Shown here: positions 16,116 through 24,271 of the stretch, in pieces
Layout: the number at the start of each line of letters is the position of its first letter
Numbering within the stretch: position 1 is the first letter of the stretch
Assembly (NCBI RefSeq): GCF_013009345.1
Contig: NZ_JABELE010000002.1
Location: 257,387-321,386, forward strand
Source: Acinetobacter geminorum
GTDB taxonomy: Bacteria; Pseudomonadota; Gammaproteobacteria; Pseudomonadales; Moraxellaceae
Reading direction: 5' to 3'
DNA: 64,000 nucleotides
Position numbers and translations under genes: made by a program
The notes under the pieces: model-generated
Databases searched by the model: none
Seen by the model: the letters and a program-made list of their open reading frames with translations, nothing else
Told to the model about the DNA's origin: nothing

Positions 16116-17116
16116 AGGCTTTGCTCCGATACACAGAGTTCTGCAATTTGTTCATAATCAAACGCGGCATGACTTTGCCGTATAAACACAGGCAAATCAG
16201 CCATGAGCTGAGCAAATGTGGCATCTTCACAAAAAGGACGAGCGCCTAAGGCTTTACCTACTCTTTCAATAACACTCAAACAGCATTGTTCTGTTTGGGC
16301 ACGCAATATTCGAATTTCCCGCTCATGACTTAGCATTGGTTTCTGGTCTATCAGCTTGGCCACATATTGAAAATACTGTTTGGTGATATCTAGCTGCTGA
16401 GCGACTTCTCCTAAATACAATTTTTTATAAAGATTCGGATTTGCCTGACAGCTTTCTTGTAAAAAACCGGCTAGACTTACGGCGGCACCGTACCAGCAGG
16501 CCGCAACACCTGCTGCACCATGCCAAAAACCTGGGCGTTTTAAATAACTGTTTGGCTGACCAACCATCTGAACAGGCGTATTCTCGAAACGAACTTGTGC
16601 AGTCTGTGTTGCGTGCATGCCTACAGCATGCCAGTGGCTTAAATCGGTCGTAATGGATGGATGACTTAAGTCAACAATACAAAGCTGCGCCTGCCCTTGC
16701 TGATCTTTATAACTCATTAAAGCTTTTTGAATAAATTCCGCACCAGAGCACCAAAGCTTGATGCCATTACAAAGACTATCTTCCACTTGTAATGGCGCTG
16801 GTCCACCGTCTGCTGCCCAAACAGCCCAAGTCTGGTCATCTATTTGTTGTTGATAACCCAATTCACTCAAAATGCTTAGAGCATCGCAATGAGACTCAAA
16901 AAGCTTAGCTAAACTTAAGTCGACTCCAGCAATCTGCGCAAAAAGTTGCCAACGTTGATAGGTTTGGCCAGAAGCTGGGTGAGGCAAATTGTGAGTTAAA
17001 CTTACCAATTGATTGAGCAAATCTATACGAAGCTTACTTTTATCTTCAGCTAAGGCAGCTTCAAATTCACTCAATATACTTAATATCGTCATATTTATAG
17101 GTATTTTAATATTCAT
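16103..17116 (-). CDS. Acyl-CoA dehydrogenase-like protein
   Basis: 337 residues, shorter than usual acyl-CoA dehydrogenases (about 380). The middle part (GVDLSLAKLFESHCDALSIL, GIKLWCSGAEFIQKAL, VRFENTPVQMVG) and C-terminal helices (LRAQTEQCCLSVIERVGKAL) follow the family, including the flavin-proximal W-C-S/G stretch. I do not see the usual catalytic Glu context, so activity as a dehydrogenase is uncertain. First gene of the operon with PIG-L, NodS-like methyltransferase and GT2. It could oxidise an acyl or sugar-linked group. An alternative start lies at the ninth codon. Confidence 0.8.
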   Translation of the reverse strand: MNIKIPINMTILSILSEFEAALAEDKSKLRIDLLNQLVSLTHNLPHPASGQTYQRWQLFAQIAGVDLSLAKLFESHCDALSILSELGYQQQIDDQTWAVWAADGGPAPLQVEDSLCNGIKLWCSGAEFIQKALMSYKDQQGQAQLCIVDLSHPSITTDLSHWHAVGMHATQTAQVRFENTPVQMVGQPNSYLKRPGFWHGAAGVAACWYGAAVSLAGFLQESCQANPNLYKKLYLGEVAQQLDITKQYFQYVAKLIDQKPMLSHEREIRILRAQTEQCCLSVIERVGKALGARPFCEDATFAQLMADLPVFIRQSHAAFDYEQIAELCVSEQSLWEL

Positions 17117-17365
17117 TGCAAATAATTATTTATAAGACTTGATTTAACCATATCTAAATACTTCTGTTTAAATAAACATATAAATTGTAATAAAAAGATA
17201 AATATTATTAGTTTTATATCTAATTATTTCATTGTTATTCAAATACACCCATTAAGTGAACTTATAAACCGATCATGTAAGGTTTATTAAAAACTCAACA
17301 TTTAGTTCATTATTTAAAGTAATTTAGTTGTTACCGTTTTTCTATTTCTACAGAAGAGGTCTAAA

Positions 17366-17599
17366 ATGAACACTTTAAATATTAATGATATTAAAAAACA
17401 CGCAGATGTTATTGCTTCTTGTGGCACTAAAGTAGGAACAGTCGATCATCTTGAAGGTGAAAACCAGTTAAAACTCACCCGAGATGAAAGTGGTCAACAT
17501 CACCTTATTCCTACAGGATGGATTGGGGAAGTAAAAGAAGACCAAGTCATTCTGAATAAAAATTCAGAGGAAGTTAAAGATCAGTGGCAAGCGATCTAG
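17366..17599 (+). CDS. DUF2171 (PRC-barrel-like) small protein
   Basis: A 77-residue cytoplasmic protein: DIKKHADVIASCGTKVGTVD, HLEGENQLKLTRDESG, HHLIPTGWIGEVKEDQVIL, the DUF2171 layout, which resembles a PRC-barrel beta domain. AGAAGAGGT precedes the ATG. It is monocistronic, with a terminator about 95 bases downstream. The function of the family is unknown; its members are often stress-induced in Acinetobacter (recollection, not checked). Confidence 0.8.
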   Translation: MNTLNINDIKKHADVIASCGTKVGTVDHLEGENQLKLTRDESGQHHLIPTGWIGEVKEDQVILNKNSEEVKDQWQAI

Positions 17600-17919
17600 A
17601 CTTCTAAATATAACTATAAAATAGTTAGCTTTTTTAAATAAGCTATTTTTTACTAATAAAATAAAATTAGTTTATTACTAAAATCTAAAACTAAGGCTCC
17701 TTTTTATAAAGGAGCCTTTTTTATTTATCTCATATTTAAAATAAATAAAACTTAACCTCGTTTTATTTCAAATTCACCTAGTCTTTAACGGAGCTGCTTT
17801 TATCTCTACAAACCTTTTTGTGGTTCATTTTGTCCCTTAAGCACATGGTGATCGTTTTTACTTAGTGCTAAAAATTGTGCATTCGCATTAAATGAACAAT
17901 TATGAATAAGGTGACGTAT
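17600..17919 (+). other. Intergenic region with terminator and promoter area
   Basis: A 320-base gap. It holds one good terminator (17692-17727) and the leader of the PF10118 hydrolase gene. Nothing else of note; no credible open frame. Confidence 0.6.
17692..17727 (+). terminator. Intrinsic terminator after DUF2171 gene
   Basis: AAGGCTCCTTTTTATAAAGG, then AGCCTTTTTTATT: a 9-bp stem with a T tail. Confidence 0.85.
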
Positions 17920-18855
17920 ATGATCACAGGGAATCATCAGCTTAAAGCCAGAAAGGTACATTTCGATTTTACCGAATCATCGGTCTGTTGGATGCCGAAT
18001 GATCCGCTATGCTCGCATGTCGCCAATGGCATTAACATGCTCTTGCCAGCTGGTGAGTTTTGGTTTTGCCGTGTGTTTAATAAAACCCTGCCCTTAATTA
18101 CCGATGAAACCCTAAAACAAGAAGTGATTGGATTTGTCCGCCAAGAAGCTGCTCATGCACGTGCGCATGAAAAAGCACAGGACTTCTTACGTGAAAATGG
18201 TTACGACATTCAAGAAACACTCAACCGTGCCCATTTTGTTTTTAACATTTTATTGGGTGACAAACCGCTCGGCATACCCTTTTTAAAAGGCGAAAAGCTT
18301 GATGAATATTGGTTACTTTTCCGAGTGGGCGTGATTGCTGCAATCGAGCACTTTACGGGAACCATTGGTCAATGGACGCTGGACAGTAAGACTTGGGACC
18401 AAGCTGACCCTGCTATGGCAGATTTGTTCCGTTGGCATTTGGCTGAAGAAGTAGAACATCGCTGTGTTGCTTACGATTTATTTGAGCACCTTTTAACAAA
18501 CAAGTTTGGGTTTTATGTGTCGCGCCAAGTGATTATGGCGGCGGTTTTTCCACTGTTTATTTACTTCCTTGCTGACTTTGCCCGTAGTTTAGGTAAGCAA
18601 GATTTAGAGCATGAAGATATTCAAAAATTGATGCGCCGTGGCTACTTCAAAATTATTCGAGAATTTGAAAAAACTGCGACTCGCTCAGACAACTTACCGA
18701 CTATTAAATATTTGTGGAAAGCGACTTTAAGATGGGTTTCACCAAAATTTAACCCAATTCATGAGGGAGACACCGAGCAAGCTTTAGCTTATATGGCTCG
18801 CTCGCCTGCGGTTCAATATTTTGAAGGAATGGCGCAGGCCGCAAAACCTGTGTAA
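17920..18855 (+). CDS. Predicted metal-dependent hydrolase (PF10118 family)
   Basis: About 311 residues. Helical di-metal-type motifs are spread through it: FVRQEAAHARAHEKAQDFL, AAIEHFTGTIGQW and WHLAEEVEHRCVAYDLFEHL. These Glu/His sets are typical of the COG3687/PF10118 ferritin-like 'metal-dependent hydrolase' family. The ATG at 17920 is preceded by AAGGTG at good spacing; an ATG six codons upstream is possible. Single gene, followed by a terminator, and convergent with a TetR regulator. The substrate is not known for the family. Confidence 0.82.
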   Translation: MITGNHQLKARKVHFDFTESSVCWMPNDPLCSHVANGINMLLPAGEFWFCRVFNKTLPLITDETLKQEVIGFVRQEAAHARAHEKAQDFLRENGYDIQETLNRAHFVFNILLGDKPLGIPFLKGEKLDEYWLLFRVGVIAAIEHFTGTIGQWTLDSKTWDQADPAMADLFRWHLAEEVEHRCVAYDLFEHLLTNKFGFYVSRQVIMAAVFPLFIYFLADFARSLGKQDLEHEDIQKLMRRGYFKIIREFEKTATRSDNLPTIKYLWKATLRWVSPKFNPIHEGDTEQALAYMARSPAVQYFEGMAQAAKPV

Positions 18856-18883
18856 TCAAGCTAAGCGCTTATTTCAATACAAA

Positions 18884-18912
18884 GTAAAGCCTCTTTTTGG
18901 GAGGCTTTCTTT
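18884..18912 (+). terminator. Terminator after the hydrolase gene
   Basis: AAAGCCTC-TTTTTG-GGAGGCTTT with a T-rich tail. It lies close to the end of the convergent TetR gene and may serve both. Confidence 0.75.
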
Positions 18913-18922
18913 CGTTTAAGAG

Positions 18923-19483
18923 TTATCTAGACCGACAAAGATTAAAAAGAAACAATCGAACTAGCGCGCTTTCATCAATACTATTTTTTTCAAAAAGTCG
19001 GAACATTGCCCCGTCAATCATACATAAAAACATGTAAGCGTCTTCGACTGAGGCAGTAGTTTTGACGGATAAAAGTAGTTTATAAATTTCATTGATGAAC
19101 CAAGTTCGGTACTCGATCGTAACGCCATAGGCCTTGGGATAGACTCTTTTGATTTCAAACAATGACTTAAAGGGTAAATGATATGGCCCTTCTAAACTCG
19201 CATGTAAAAAATAAATTTGCTTAAGTTTATCCAGCACCATGAGTTCATTGTAAGAATAGAGAATGGAAAACACTTTATCTTTTAGCGTGTCTTTTTGGAG
19301 ACTGATACACCTCTCGATTAGCCGTTCTTTTGAGTGAAAGGCATTATAAAAAGTGGCTTTGGAAACCTTGGCTTCACTAATAATTCGGTCAACACCGACC
19401 TTGTGAAATCCATATTGATTAAATAAGTCTTTTGCTACGTGAAGCACTTTTAATGCTTTAAAGGAAGATTGTAAATTTGGCAT
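18923..19483 (-). CDS. TetR/AcrR family transcriptional regulator
   Basis: A 186-residue protein. The N-terminal HTH (LHVAKDLFNQYGFHKVGVDR, ISEAKVSKATFYNAFHSKE) is typical, followed by a helical effector domain. It is convergent with the PF10118 hydrolase and has no divergent partner, so its target cannot be read from the layout. The upstream side is the structured-RNA region. Confidence 0.88.
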   Translation of the reverse strand: MPNLQSSFKALKVLHVAKDLFNQYGFHKVGVDRIISEAKVSKATFYNAFHSKERLIERCISLQKDTLKDKVFSILYSYNELMVLDKLKQIYFLHASLEGPYHLPFKSLFEIKRVYPKAYGVTIEYRTWFINEIYKLLLSVKTTASVEDAYMFLCMIDGAMFRLFEKNSIDESALVRLFLFNLCRSR

Positions 19484-19794
19484 AGATATACCGCTAAAAA
19501 TAATTTTTTGTTGTATGTAAATGAGATAGAAATGCCGTCACTCTTAAAATGAGTGCTAAAAAACAGGCATGCAAAAGCCGCACAAAATGGCGTGCTGACC
19601 TATCTCAAGTTTTATAGTTGCTGTGTTTTAGATTCTTAAGGTGTAGAAAACCTAGAGTCGATTGAACCGCTTTATAGATTGCTCGAGTGGTATGAATAGA
19701 GAGACTTTGGCAAAAGCCAATAAAGAAGAAATAGTACGCATAGCGGACTCCTAGATAAAATAGAAGTTCTACCGAATTACTGTCAAATAATTAT
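19484..19794. other. Gene-free region before the structured RNA
   Basis: No credible coding frame. It contains CTAGGAGT-like and CCGCTTTATAGATT segments and a short TTGGCAAAAGCCAA palindrome near 19707-19720. It may hold the promoter of the structured element that follows. Confidence 0.4.
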
Positions 19795-19994
19795 GGTGGC
19801 AGAACGAAGATGGGTTGACAGACCAGTCATCTAGGAACCGGCACGCACAAGGCGTCCCACCTCCGTCCTACCGCTACGAAGGGGGGACGAACGAGTTCGC
19901 CACCAAAAAATTACTTTCTTGGTGCCCTAGATGAAAAACAGCCTGTCAAAGCCGGCTGGCAATGTGGCCAGCAGGCAAAGCATAATCGGAGGGG
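19795..19994 (+). ncRNA. Putative structured RNA (C4-antisense-like, phage-derived candidate)
   Basis: This non-coding stretch is GC-richer than its surroundings and has several nested pairings. GGTGGC (19795-19800) pairs with GCCACC (19898-19903), TCATCTAGG (near 19827-19835) with CCTAGATGA (19926-19934), and TTGACAG (near 19815) with CTGTCAA (19942-19948). A local GCTGGC/GCCAGC hairpin lies near 19955-19972. CCTCCG (19860-19865) is complementary to a Shine-Dalgarno-like CGGAGG (19987-19992), the kind of antisense-to-ribosome-site pairing found in phage C4 antisense RNAs. C4-like sRNAs in many copies have been reported in A. baumannii (recollection). The identity is inference; the pairing itself is visible. 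Confidence 0.45.
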
Positions 19995-20010
19995 TTTTAG
20001 GTGTCAATGT
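19995..20010 (+). repeat. Short direct repeat flanking the methyltransferase, left copy
   Basis: TTTTAGGTGTCAATGT, with 14 of 16 bases matching 20844-20859. The two copies bracket the methyltransferase gene. Confidence 0.45.
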
Positions 20011-20113
20011 GATATTGGCTACAAATAAAGCTTTAAAATAATTTTAGTAAAAGGGTTTATTAATCCAATACAGAAGATTTGGTTTATAAAATGGGATAAT
20101 TATTGAAAGCAGC

Positions 20114-20743
20114 TTAAGAAACTTTGAAAGAACATAATGCATTCTTTTCTTTTAATAATTCAACACTCTTAAAACCAGCTAAAGAAAATGTATTTATATG
20201 CTCATCAATAGTCATATATAAGCCTTTATTTTTCATCCCTTCCTCATCTTTGACTATATGATCGGTCACTATATATAAATAATTTGTATTTAAGAGATGA
20301 TTTCTAACTTGCATATGAAACTCTTTAGCAAAATCTTTATGCCTTAACTCATGTAAAGCTTGGTGAATGATGACGACATCAAAAGTTTCTTGTTGGCATA
20401 CGTTGTACCACCCATAATCTCTAAAATTGGCAGTTAAGTAGTTAGCTTTACTCGCAAATGATCCTAATTTTTTTCTGGACAACTCATGCATAGCTTCAGA
20501 AAAATCTAAAGCTGTATATTCCAGAGACTCTATATTTTCTAATAGAATTTTTGCCAAATAGCCAGTACCAGCACCTATCTCAAGAATCTTAGTTTTTTTG
20601 AGATTAAGTGACTTAATCTCAGCCACATACATGCTAAAAAATTCATATCTCCAAGGGCGTTTCACATTTACTTCTTCAGCCCACTCTAGAGCATCAGCCG
20701 CTTTTCTTAGGTCAATTGGACTTGCAACTTCCTTTATAGTCAT
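20114..20743 (-). CDS. Class I SAM-dependent methyltransferase
   Basis: About 209 residues from MTIKEVASPIDLRKAADALE. The start is chosen because AAGGG precedes it; a 30-codon N-terminal extension to 20833 is open but has no ribosome site. The SAM motif is ILEIGAGTGYLAKILLE, the acidic loop YTALDFSEAM and post-motif VVIIHQALHELR. AT-rich and probably acquired. It sits between two short direct repeats, next to the structured RNA. The substrate is unknown. Confidence 0.8.
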   Translation of the reverse strand: MTIKEVASPIDLRKAADALEWAEEVNVKRPWRYEFFSMYVAEIKSLNLKKTKILEIGAGTGYLAKILLENIESLEYTALDFSEAMHELSRKKLGSFASKANYLTANFRDYGWYNVCQQETFDVVIIHQALHELRHKDFAKEFHMQVRNHLLNTNYLYIVTDHIVKDEEGMKNKGLYMTIDEHINTFSLAGFKSVELLKEKNALCSFKVS

Positions 20744-20843
20744 AATTTTACGCCCTTCTAATAGCTTTTTTAGTATTAAAAAATGAATATACCTTTTAAA
20801 ATATATCTCTATTAATTCTTCAATTCTATTCATTTAAAAGAAA

Positions 20844-20859
20844 TTTTAAGTGTCAATAT
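20844..20859 (+). repeat. Short direct repeat flanking the methyltransferase, right copy
   Basis: TTTTAAGTGTCAATAT; see the left copy at 19995-20010. Confidence 0.45.
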
Positions 20860-20921
20860 AGTATTAGACTGCTTCTTAGAGTGTGTTTTCTGGTTCAACT
20901 GGTAAATTTTATGTCGTGATA

Positions 20922-20957
20922 CACCGATAAAATGGATAATTAAATCCATCTTATCGG
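20922..20957. terminator. Hairpin, possible terminator of the secreted Cys protein gene
   Basis: The stem CCGATAAAATGGAT / ATCCATCTTATCGG has a short AT loop and lies 30 bases past the stop at 20987 (minus strand). There is no strong T run, so termination is uncertain. Confidence 0.5.
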
Positions 20958-20986
20958 CTTGCTAGAATCGGTTTTTTAAAACCTTT

Positions 20987-21325
20987 TTATTTTTTAATAT
21001 AGTTTGGGAAATCTTTTAAAACCTTACTACATAGATGGCCTTTTGCATCTTCTCTTTTGCGCTCTTCAAATTGCTTCATACCAAACTTCATGACTTCTCT
21101 ACCGTATTTATCGCCTAGCTCATGTTTAGTACATTTTGCTGCAGCATCCTTTAACTCTTCTGAATAATAGTGAGAATTACAATCAAGTTGAGCACGGCTT
21201 AAAAAGCCATGTAGTTCAACTGCTTTCTCACATTGTGTTTGCTCTAGAAGATTCTTGGTTTCTTGACTAGCATAAATTGATGTTCCTACTAATAAAGTGA
21301 GAACTGTTACTAAAAAAATACGCAT
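20987..21325 (-). CDS. Small secreted cysteine-containing protein, unknown
   Basis: A 112-residue protein with a signal peptide (MRIFLVTVLTLLVGTSIYAS) and four cysteines in the mature part (TQCEKAV, QLDCNSHYY, AAKCTKHEL, GHLCSKVL), consistent with two disulfides in the periplasm. It is highly charged and helical. GGGGA is well placed before the ATG. I recognise no family. It stands alone between two methyltransferase genes on the same strand. Confidence 0.7.
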   Translation of the reverse strand: MRIFLVTVLTLLVGTSIYASQETKNLLEQTQCEKAVELHGFLSRAQLDCNSHYYSEELKDAAAKCTKHELGDKYGREVMKFGMKQFEERKREDAKGHLCSKVLKDFPNYIKK

Positions 21326-21609
21326 TATTTCCCCGACAAAGTTATTAAAAGTATTAGTGATAATATTGCGGGCGTATTAAATAATAATTATTCATAAGTG
21401 TCTATTAATAAAAAGAAAATTAAATAAAACCACTTCTCTTTTGAATACTTAATCACCTTAATAAAATTGGGTGATTAATTTTTATCAAATAAATGATATT
21501 GGATTTGTTTTATAGTCATCTTTAATATAATTCAAGCTATTCGAGAAAAGAGTTCTAGTGATATTTAATTCATTTCTAATCTACTAAAACCCTTACTCAT
21601 TCTGCTAAT

Positions 21610-22377
21610 TTAAAACCCTAGTTTCTTAAAGACAAAATAACCTACATGACTTTCAAAGCTACCGTCATTTTGAATTTTGAAATATTTCTTCACAAGGTCA
21701 GATGAACCTTCCTGCAAATAACGTATAGTTTTGATTTGATCTTCAGGCGTTTTCATACGCTTCACCCAACTATCAAAGTCTAACGAAAGCGTTTGTTTAT
21801 CTAAACCAACCAAATCAAAGCCTGCATCTTCGATAAAATAGACCCACTCTTTCACACTATAGTTTCTTACATGACTCGGGTCTCGAATAGTTTCGATCGT
21901 CTGTAAAAACGTATCCAATATAGGCGAGCTAGAACTAATAATATCTACAAAAATAACAATGCCATCAGGCTTTAGAACACGATTTACTTCCTTCATTGCA
22001 GTCGGAACATGCTGCCAGTGATGCGCAGAATATCGGCTAATGACCACATCAAACTGATGGTCGCTAAAAGGCATATCTTCAGCAATGCCCTGCTGCACAA
22101 AGATGTTTTTTAATTTACGTTGGCTAGCAGTTTTAGACACGGTGTCTAACATTTCATGAGATAAATCGTATGCAAAGACTAGATCAGCATGAGGAGCAAC
22201 ATTATAAGAGACATGACCACCACCACAGCCTAAATCAAGGACTACAGCATTTTCAAATTTCTGAATTTCATTAACAAATTTATTAAATTCAATACCTTCA
22301 GAGTGAGCTTGGCTGTTTAAATAGTCGAGAGATTTATTTTGATATTGTTTTTGATTTATATCATGCTGGGTGATCAT
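21610..22377 (-). CDS. UbiE/Coq5-like SAM-dependent methyltransferase
   Basis: About 255 residues from MITQHDINQKQYQNKSLDYL; AAGGAG stands 8 bases before this ATG, so the upstream in-frame ATG is not used. Motif I is VVLDLGCGGGHVSYNVA, motif II FAYDLSHEML, and VVISRYSAHHWQHV with EVNRVLKPDGIVIFVDII are typical of the Methyltransf_11 group. Single gene; the substrate cannot be predicted. Confidence 0.85.
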   Translation of the reverse strand: MITQHDINQKQYQNKSLDYLNSQAHSEGIEFNKFVNEIQKFENAVVLDLGCGGGHVSYNVAPHADLVFAYDLSHEMLDTVSKTASQRKLKNIFVQQGIAEDMPFSDHQFDVVISRYSAHHWQHVPTAMKEVNRVLKPDGIVIFVDIISSSSPILDTFLQTIETIRDPSHVRNYSVKEWVYFIEDAGFDLVGLDKQTLSLDFDSWVKRMKTPEDQIKTIRYLQEGSSDLVKKYFKIQNDGSFESHVGYFVFKKLGF

Positions 22378-22567
22378 AACCTTGCTCCTTCTATGTAATG
22401 GAATCACATTAAAGGAAAAGTTGGATAAAAAATAATGATTAGTTTTTCTTCAATTGATAAATAAAAGTTATTATTTAATTTAATACATAGTAAGCACAAA
22501 ATTTGAAAATTCTTAAATCAAATAGACGGCTATACTGTCTTTATCTAAAAATTTTATAACACTCAAA

Positions 22568-23242
22568 ATGCCAAATATTATTTTATTTGATTTAGATCAA
22601 ACTTTACTGGACAGAAATACATCACTTATAAAATTTGTTGAATGGCAAGTAAACTTTTTTCAATTGGTATCACAACAAAATAAGCAAAATTTTATCGCCA
22701 GATTTATTGAGTTAGATAACAATGGAAATGTTTGGAAGGACTTAGTTTATTCCCAATTAATTGAAGAGTTTAGTATCCAAGCTTTTAGCGTCGATTTCTT
22801 ACTTGAATCCTATGTTAATGACTTTAATAAGTTTTGCTCTTCATTTGAGAGCGTTCCTGAAGCAATTAAAAATCTTTATAACAAAGGATATAAATTAGGC
22901 TTAGTTTCTAATGGCAAATCCCCCTTCCAAGAAAATAATTTTTATGCACTCGGTCTCAAAGAGTTTTTTTCTACAATTATCGTTTCAGAAGCCGTAGGTA
23001 TGCGAAAACCAGATAGACAGATATTTGAGTATGCATGTAGAGAGCTTGGTTGTACTCCTAATGAATGTATTTTTGTAGGAGATAACCCTAAAGCCGATAT
23101 TGAAGGTGCTAATAAAGCCGGAATGAAAACTATCTTTTTCCACCCAGATCCTTCTATCTGCTCTACTGTAGCCGATGAAAAAATTCACCATTATGATCAG
23201 CTAGAAACAGCAATTAATACATTAGATAATTTCATTCTTTAA
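22568..23242 (+). CDS. HAD family hydrolase
   Basis: A 224-residue HAD phosphatase with nucleophile motif LFDLDQTLLD (Asp8, Asp10), motif II LVSNGK, Lys in RKPDRQIF and motif IV CIFVGDNPKADIEGANKAG. It has a helical cap (subclass C1), as in YjjG/phosphoglycolate phosphatase-like enzymes. Monocistronic, with a striking 16-bp perfect inverted repeat just downstream. The substrate is unknown; a house-cleaning nucleotide or sugar phosphatase is possible. Confidence 0.88.
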   Translation: MPNIILFDLDQTLLDRNTSLIKFVEWQVNFFQLVSQQNKQNFIARFIELDNNGNVWKDLVYSQLIEEFSIQAFSVDFLLESYVNDFNKFCSSFESVPEAIKNLYNKGYKLGLVSNGKSPFQENNFYALGLKEFFSTIIVSEAVGMRKPDRQIFEYACRELGCTPNECIFVGDNPKADIEGANKAGMKTIFFHPDPSICSTVADEKIHHYDQLETAINTLDNFIL

Positions 23243-23271
23243 AAATGGTTATTTGTTCTTTTATGAAATCC

Positions 23272-23317
23272 GCAAAGAGCACTGTTTAGTCACCCTTACT
23301 GAAACAGTGCTCTTTGC
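23272..23317. repeat. Perfect 16-bp inverted repeat
   Basis: GCAAAGAGCACTGTTT (23272-23287) and AAACAGTGCTCTTTGC (23302-23317) enclose a 14-base loop. There is no T run after it on either strand, so it is not a classical intrinsic terminator. It may protect the HAD mRNA 3' end or be a mobile palindromic unit. Confidence 0.75.
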
Positions 23318-23475
23318 TCCATCCCAACCTCTATCCAGAAAGGTTTGATGCATAGAAATAGTGTATGTACGTTTGACTCAAAATGTTTCCTGTATTTTTA
23401 AAAAATTTTAAACATTCGCAGCATAAAAATGAAGTATATTGATTTTTATCAGAAGATTCTTCTTTGGTTTATATT

Positions 23476-23961
23476 TTGAACAGAACAGAATACACACTAG
23501 ATCGTATAGATCGGAAAATTTTATCTGCATTGCGTGGAAATGGCCGTTTAACCGTTGCTCAACTGGCCGAAGAAGTAGGTCTTTCATCTTCTCCGTGCTG
23601 GACTCGACTGAAACGTCTGGAAACTTTAAAAATTATTGAAGGATATACGGTAAACGTAAACCCAAAAGCGATTGGCATTCATGAAGTCTTTTTTATTGAA
23701 ATTACTTTAGAGCGCCACGATGACGAAATGCTAGAAAATTTCAGTGAAGCATTAGCAGATATACCTGAAGTTGTAGAAGATCACCTCGTCACAGGCGACT
23801 ACGATTATCTGGTTAAAGTAGCAGTCAAAGATGCTGACCATTACGAACGATTTTTAAGGAAAAAGCTTTATTCAATTAAGGGGATTCGACACACACGTTC
23901 GACCTTTGCCCTACGCCCTCTCAAATCTGCTAATACTGCCGATTTAATGTTAATTGAATAA
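23476..23961 (+). CDS. Lrp/AsnC family transcriptional regulator
   Basis: About 161 residues. The N-terminal HTH (LDRIDRKILSALRGNGRLTV, AQLAEEVGLSSSPCWTRLKR) is followed by the RAM/AsnC effector domain (VVEDHLVTGDYDYLVKV). The start is TTG (NRTEYTLDRIDRK), with another TTG four codons upstream; no ATG is available. It faces a ProC-like gene across a small membrane ORF, so control of amino-acid (proline-related) metabolism is plausible but inferred. A terminator follows at 24031. Confidence 0.88.
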   Translation: MNRTEYTLDRIDRKILSALRGNGRLTVAQLAEEVGLSSSPCWTRLKRLETLKIIEGYTVNVNPKAIGIHEVFFIEITLERHDDEMLENFSEALADIPEVVEDHLVTGDYDYLVKVAVKDADHYERFLRKKLYSIKGIRHTRSTFALRPLKSANTADLMLIE

Positions 23962-24030
23962 AAAGGTTAAACGCGTACAGTTAATTACTTAATTTATTGA
24001 TTTTAAAATATTTACCAAGAGAAAACCTAA

Positions 24031-24068
24031 AAAATATAACAGATCATAGCTCTGTTATATTTTTTTTG
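24031..24068 (+). terminator. Terminator after the Lrp-family gene
   Basis: AAATATAACAG / CTGTTATATTT stem followed by eight T. Confidence 0.8.
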
Positions 24069-24139
24069 AAAAATTCTGTATCTATGATTACAGCCTTCAA
24101 TTCTTCAAAATGTAATTAATCTGAATTGGAGGCATCGCC

Positions 24140-24256
24140 ATGAACATTTTGAAGAAAAAAAATAAGGCCAGTTTTGTATTCTTTATTATTACTCTCTACT
24201 CTTTTATTGGGTTTGGCTTAGGCTTCGTGATTTGGGAATACCTTTTAAAAGCCTAG
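24140..24256 (+). CDS. Small single-pass membrane protein (38 aa)
   Basis: MNILKKKNKASFVFFIITLY continuing SFIGFGLGFVIWEYLLKA: a basic N-terminus and one hydrophobic helix. A textbook ribosome site TGGAGG lies 7 bases before the ATG, which supports translation. Too short for standard gene callers. It lies between the Lrp terminator and the convergent ProC-like gene. No family recognised. Confidence 0.6.
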   Translation: MNILKKKNKASFVFFIITLYSFIGFGLGFVIWEYLLKA

Positions 24257-24271
24257 TTTGCTCAAGAAGAG

